Shown here one piece after another: positions 5,871 through 5,964 of a stretch of 5,964 bases of DNA (positions within the stretch are counted from its first letter, which is position 1; each line of letters starts with the position of its first letter). The position numbers and the translations under genes are program-made. Origin of the DNA: Clostridia bacterium. GTDB lineage: Bacteria; Bacillota_A; Clostridia; Oscillospirales; CAG-272. The notes beneath the pieces were generated by a model. The model did not search any database, was not told where the DNA came from, and saw only the letters and a list, made by a program, of their open reading frames with translations. Where the stretch lies: positions 1 to 5,964 of the forward strand of contig JAFVYX010000021.1 of the NCBI GenBank assembly GCA_017500625.1. Reading direction: 5' to 3'.

Positions 5871-5964
5871 GAAAGCGGTACCGACCTGGAGTGGTTCGCC
5901 TACTGGAAGGACTTCTGCAAGAACTGGCTGATCAGCCTTGGCATCAAGGAAGAGAGCCTGCGTC
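5871..5964 (+). pseudogene. glyQS: Internal fragment of glycyl-tRNA synthetase (single-chain type), likely chimeric contig end
   Basis: From 5871 one frame reads ESGTDLEWFAYWKDFCKNWL and continues through SLGIKEESLR to the window edge, 31 codons. This matches the internal class II core of dimeric glycyl-tRNA synthetase, where E-P-G-T-D-L-E-W-F leads to D-F-C-x-x-W-L-L-S-L-G and then L-R-x-R-D-H. The enzyme charges tRNA-Gly. In the family this region lies well inside a protein of about 460 residues, yet here the frame is closed at 5865-5867 (TAA) and has no start codon. About 200 N-terminal residues are missing. A misassembly or an amplification chimera is likelier than a functional gene. Recognition is from motif memory, but the pattern is distinctive. 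Confidence 0.75.

Noticed and set aside
5867..5964. ATG-initiated open frame at the right end in a different frame from the synthetase match
   Set aside because: The ATG overlaps the -10 box, has no ribosome-binding site and would precede the transcription start. The other frame has clear glycyl-tRNA synthetase motifs.

Overview
The window reads as a small contig from a GC-rich (by eye near 60 %), spore-forming, gut-type clostridial Firmicute, probably a metagenome assembly. The grounds are the codon usage, strong AGGAGG ribosome-binding sites, consensus sigma-A promoters, a clostridial-style BspA-like leucine-rich-repeat protein and a SpoVAF-type spore germination protein. No species can be named from the sequence.

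All substantial genes are on the + strand. (1) From about 75 to 1301 lies the C-terminal part of a BspA-like LRR_5 surface protein, closed by a very strong terminator (1308-1341). (2) A sigma-A promoter with an extended -10 (1348-1376) drives a two-gene unit: an SLC45/sugar-porter-like MFS transporter (1414-3003) and, 11 bp downstream, a THUMP-domain RlmL/YpsC-type RNA methyltransferase (3015-4139). (3) A 256-bp intergenic region (4140-4395) holds two intrinsic terminators. Each is preceded by nearly the same 23-24 nt leader, and a third, inverted partial copy and a structured stretch lie between them. This is the least explained part of the window. (4) A complete SpoVAF-like GerA-family germination protein (4396-5844) follows. 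Its stop codon lies inside the -35 box of a consensus promoter (5841-5868).

Both window ends look chimeric. Bases 1 to about 72 read on the - strand as an internal piece of MutS, directly abutting the LRR reading frame. From about 5871 to the end the + strand reads as an internal piece of single-chain glycyl-tRNA synthetase, starting within a few bases of a promoter with no start codon or N-terminal half. Assembly or amplification joins are the likeliest cause, so gene-neighbour conclusions should not cross about 75 or about 5870.

The genes do not form one obvious pathway: sugar uptake, rRNA modification and spore germination are neighbours rather than partners. I see no CRISPR array, transposase, tRNA, rRNA or phage gene, and no strong evidence for a new multi-gene system. 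The repeated terminator-leader element is the best candidate for something undescribed.
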